A DNA stretch of 64,000 bases, taken from NCBI RefSeq assembly GCF_036016955.1, contig NZ_JAYWXI010000001.1:62001-126000 (forward strand), written 5' to 3'. This document shows, piece after piece, positions 61,398 to 64,000 of this stretch. The DNA comes from JAYWXI01 sp036016955. GTDB lineage: Bacteria > Bacteroidota > Bacteroidia > Flavobacteriales > Weeksellaceae. The position numbers were made by a program, and so were the translations under genes. Under the pieces are notes generated by a model. The model was given only the letters and a program-made list of their open reading frames with translations, did not search any database and was not told the origin of the DNA. Each line of letters opens with the position of its first letter. Positions within the stretch are counted from its first letter, which is position 1.

Positions 61398-61945
61398 TAT
61401 TTCACTGCATTTTTTTGTCGTTCGGTTTGTCGTTCGGTGATGTCAACCCGTTGGGTAGGGTCTTCTACCAATTTGTCTTTTCCGTAGACAAAAGAGCCTC
61501 GGTTGGTTTCCACGTCCACGAGACGGTCTGTCAGGTAAATGGCCGATTTCGGACAAGCTTCCTCGCACATCCCGCAGAAGATGCATCTTAGCATATTGAT
61601 CTCATAAGTGGAGGCGTATTTTTCTTCACGATAGAGGTGTTTTTCGTCTGCTTTACGCTCTGCAGAAGTCATGGTGATGGCCTCCGCAGGGCACGCTACG
61701 GCACAAAGACCACAAGCGGTGCATCTTTCTCTTCCTTCTTCGTCTCTTTTCAGTACATGTTGACCTCTCCATATTTTGGCTCTTGGTTTTTCCACTTCGG
61801 GATAGGCGTATACCTTTCCTTTCGAACCTTCCAGAGCGTGCCTTAACGTGATGCCCATTCCTTTCACGATGGCCGGAAGGTAGAGCTTCTCCATGAAGGT
61901 CATCTCTTTTTTCGAGGCTACTTTGGACCTGTTTGTCAGTTTCAT
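61397..61945 (-). CDS. nuoI: NADH-quinone oxidoreductase subunit I
   Basis: 182 residues carrying two 4Fe-4S ferredoxin motifs: CTACGLCAVACP and CIFCGMCEEACP, which hold clusters N6a and N6b that pass electrons to the quinone site. Normal size and position after nuoH. Confidence 0.97.
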   Translation of the reverse strand: MKLTNRSKVASKKEMTFMEKLYLPAIVKGMGITLRHALEGSKGKVYAYPEVEKPRAKIWRGQHVLKRDEEGRERCTACGLCAVACPAEAITMTSAERKADEKHLYREEKYASTYEINMLRCIFCGMCEEACPKSAIYLTDRLVDVETNRGSFVYGKDKLVEDPTQRVDITERQTERQKNAVK

Positions 61946-62031
61946 ATTGTTATTTTATTTTTTTTGATCCGAGGCTTTTGCCGGCCGGTTCAGATCTTAT
62001 CTCATCTAAATTTTGTTTTGGGGCGTTTTTC

Positions 62032-63093
62032 TTAGGCTCCGACTAATAGAATCACGGCTCCTGTAATCACCAAATTCAGTAATGCCAAAGGGATAAGGGT
62101 CTTCCATCCCAAATGCATGAGTTGGTCGTAGCGGAATCTCGGAATAGTCCAACGAATCCACATGAATATCAAGATGCCGATGACCGACTTACTTAGTAGG
62201 GCGATAACGCTCAATACGGCTGCAGTGTTCTGTCCCCAGTTTTCAGTAACCCATTGGATGCCAGGATAGTTGAAGCCTCCGAAGAACAAGGTGGCGATCA
62301 AAGTATTGGCAATAAACATATTGACGTACTCCCCAAACATGTACATCCCGAAGTTCATGGAAGAATATTCGGTCATATGCCCGTTCACCAATTCGGATTC
62401 GCATTCCGGAAGGTCAAAAGGATGGCGGTTGGTTTCTGCAAGCGCAGCCACTACAAAAATGATGAAAGCCAACGGTTGGTAGAAAATATTCCAATTGAAC
62501 CCATCGGCATTAAACAATCCCCAAAGTTTTCCGCTTCCTTGGTCGGCTACAATTTGGTTAAGGCTTAAACTCGAACTCATCATAATGATGGAAAGAAGGG
62601 CTAAGCCCATGGCCAATTCGTAAGAAATCATTTGGGAGGAAGCACGGATGGCTCCAAGCAAAGAGTATTTGTTGTTTGAGGCCCATCCACCAATCATGGT
62701 GCCATAGACGCCTACGGAAACCATGGCAATAAGGAACAAGACGCCAACGTTAATATCGGCAACTTGTAGTGCAAAATCTTCTCCTCCAATATTGACAGCA
62801 CTTCCCCAAGGAATTACCGAGCCGGTAATCAAGGAGATAAACATGGTAAGGGCAGGCCCTAAAATGAAGAGAAATTTATCGGCACTGGAAGGGATGAATC
62901 CTTCTTTGAAAAAGAGTTTTCCGCCGTCAGCCAATGGTTGCAAAAGACCGAAGATACCAGCTCTGTTAGGGCCTATACGGTCTTGAAGTGCAGCGGCCAC
63001 TTTACGTTCCCCCCATGTGGAGTAGGCTGCAACGCCCAAAGAAACGGCAAAGAGGGATACAACGAGTATGATTTTAAAAACTAATGGATCCAT
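62032..63093 (-). CDS. nuoH: NADH-quinone oxidoreductase subunit H
   Basis: 353 residues, about eight helices, forming the quinone chamber. Motifs: ERKVAAALQDRIGPNRAG, QPLADGGKLFFKE, EGWASNNKYSLLGAIR-type loop (seen as GGWASNNKYSLLGAIRASSQ) and AETNRHPFDLPECESELVNG (key acidic loop). The ATG at 63093 was chosen; an upstream reading would need a TTG at 63108. Confidence 0.97.
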   Translation of the reverse strand: MDPLVFKIILVVSLFAVSLGVAAYSTWGERKVAAALQDRIGPNRAGIFGLLQPLADGGKLFFKEGFIPSSADKFLFILGPALTMFISLITGSVIPWGSAVNIGGEDFALQVADINVGVLFLIAMVSVGVYGTMIGGWASNNKYSLLGAIRASSQMISYELAMGLALLSIIMMSSSLSLNQIVADQGSGKLWGLFNADGFNWNIFYQPLAFIIFVVAALAETNRHPFDLPECESELVNGHMTEYSSMNFGMYMFGEYVNMFIANTLIATLFFGGFNYPGIQWVTENWGQNTAAVLSVIALLSKSVIGILIFMWIRWTIPRFRYDQLMHLGWKTLIPLALLNLVITGAVILLVGA

Positions 63094-63146
63094 CGGATGT
63101 AAGTTCAAATATTATGTTTTAATTCTACTGCTTTAACGTTTGGAGG

Positions 63147-64000
63147 CTAAATAATCTTATCGCCTTGTTGGTTTTTATCTTCGGAAGAGATTTGCTTAGC
63201 CTCTTTGTTGTCGATTTGACGGAGATAGTTTTCCGGTTTTTCGTAGTGGTTCAAAGAGATAACCGAATGGCGGTCGATCGATCTAGGGCCTTCGATGGTC
63301 CAAAGGGACGGATCTTTCTTTTCGAAACGGCATTCGTTGCAAATCCAACTTTCGGCTTCTCCGTATTGGTCTTGCCTTGTGGTTACCCGAATAATCTCTT
63401 CGCCTTTCATCCAAAGTACGGCTTTACCCGAGCATTTGCTGCATTGGCAAGAGGCATTAACGGGCTTGGTAAACCATACTCTGCTGGCAAACCTGGAGGT
63501 TCGATCGGTCAATGCCCCTACAGGACACACGTCAATCACGTTACCGTAGAAATCGTTGTCCAAGGCCTTATTCAGGTAGGTGGAGATTTCTGCATGGTCG
63601 CCACGGAAAAGAATCCCGTGTTCCCGTTTTTCGGTCAGTTGATTGGCTGCTAATACGCATCTTGCACAAAGAATGCAACGGTTCATGTGGAGCTTGATGT
63701 AAGGCCCGATGTCTTCGGGTTCAAACGTTCTTCTCTCAAATTCGGTTCGGGTGGACTCCACGCCGTGCTCGTACCCGAGGTCTTGCAGATGGCATTCTCC
63801 GGCTTGATCGCATACGGGACAATCCAAAGGATGGTTGATAAGCAAAAATTCGGTAACGGCTTTGCGGGCGCTTTGCGTCCGTTCGGAGGTTAGGTTTTTA
63901 ATTTCCATTCCGTCCATAACGGTTGTCCGACAGCTTGCCACTAATTTCGGCATTGGTCTGGGGTCGGCATCCGAACCTTTGGATACCTCTACCAAACACG
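63147..64000 (-). CDS. nuoG: NADH-quinone oxidoreductase subunit G, 3' part (runs off the window edge)
   Basis: About 284 codons are visible up to the edge; the frame continues (Cys-Leu-Val-Glu-Val at the boundary belongs to the N-terminal 2Fe-2S domain). Clusters seen: NHPLDCPVCDQAGECHLQDLG (His/Cys N5 region), HMNRCILCARCVLAANQ, and a later Cys set (CQCSKCSGK and CNECRF). The protein ends soon after (QGDKII), so the long molybdopterin-type C-terminal domain of E. coli NuoG is missing, as in short NuoG forms of this phylum. nuoH follows after 53 nt. Confidence 0.93.
   Translation of the reverse strand, partial: CLVEVSKGSDADPRPMPKLVASCRTTVMDGMEIKNLTSERTQSARKAVTEFLLINHPLDCPVCDQAGECHLQDLGYEHGVESTRTEFERRTFEPEDIGPYIKLHMNRCILCARCVLAANQLTEKREHGILFRGDHAEISTYLNKALDNDFYGNVIDVCPVGALTDRTSRFASRVWFTKPVNASCQCSKCSGKAVLWMKGEEIIRVTTRQDQYGEAESWICNECRFEKKDPSLWTIEGPRSIDRHSVISLNHYEKPENYLRQIDNKEAKQISSEDKNQQGDKII

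Overview
This is a 64 kb chromosomal segment of a Bacteroidota bacterium, most likely a member of Flavobacteriales near the Chryseobacterium/Weeksellaceae group. The evidence is promoters of the TTTG-N19-21-TAnnTTTG type, type IX secretion (a PorZ homologue and a C-terminally tagged cargo), a SusC/SusD pair, a DUF4295 gene next to rpmG, a split 5'-nucleotidase, and an NADH dehydrogenase run (nuoG-H-I-J-K-L-M-N). The genus cannot be fixed from this window. No insertion sequence, prophage, CRISPR array or rRNA was seen.

Layout. 1-9.8 kb: 5' part of dnaG, a small unknown gene, a YceI-porin-YceI operon, an M28 peptidase, asparaginase, fmt and recQ. 9.9-17.3 kb: two tandem OmpA proteins, folK, sppA, a GlsB-like protein, ftsY and the rpmB-rpmG-DUF4295 operon. 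17.4-21.9 kb: lnt, a VanZ-like gene, murB and an aminotransferase. 22.0-26.6 kb: a SusC/SusD pair broken by several frame lesions, preceded by a well-formed leader ORF and intrinsic terminator. 26.8-32.2 kb: two crotonases, a lipoprotein, dtd, a degenerate Rieske-like lipoprotein, greA, a HIT protein and clpX. 32.3-36 kb: a secreted T9SS cargo, a 77-residue membrane-anchored peptide, a thioredoxin-fold lipid- or periplasm-side protein and tRNA-Met. 36-45.8 kb: a membrane protein, mgtE, secG, recR, a glycosyltransferase, recO, porZ, the split 5'-nucleotidase and dapA. 45.9-51.2 kb: a GNAT enzyme, an AraC regulator, a response regulator, a CHASE3-PAS-PAS kinase, two small membrane proteins and a secreted protein resembling the extracellular domain of FtsX. 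51.3-64 kb: recG, a thioredoxin, a POT transporter and the distal nuo operon.

The points most worth following are (1) the attenuator-like leader of the SusC gene, built from a 29-codon ORF, nested hairpins and a terminator; (2) the free-standing secreted FtsX-ECD-like protein; (3) a recurring promoter placement in which the -7 element ends 3-4 nt before the start codon, predicting leaderless mRNAs for several unrelated genes; and (4) a DnaG whose four zinc-ribbon ligands are all replaced. Most of the rest is ordinary housekeeping sequence.
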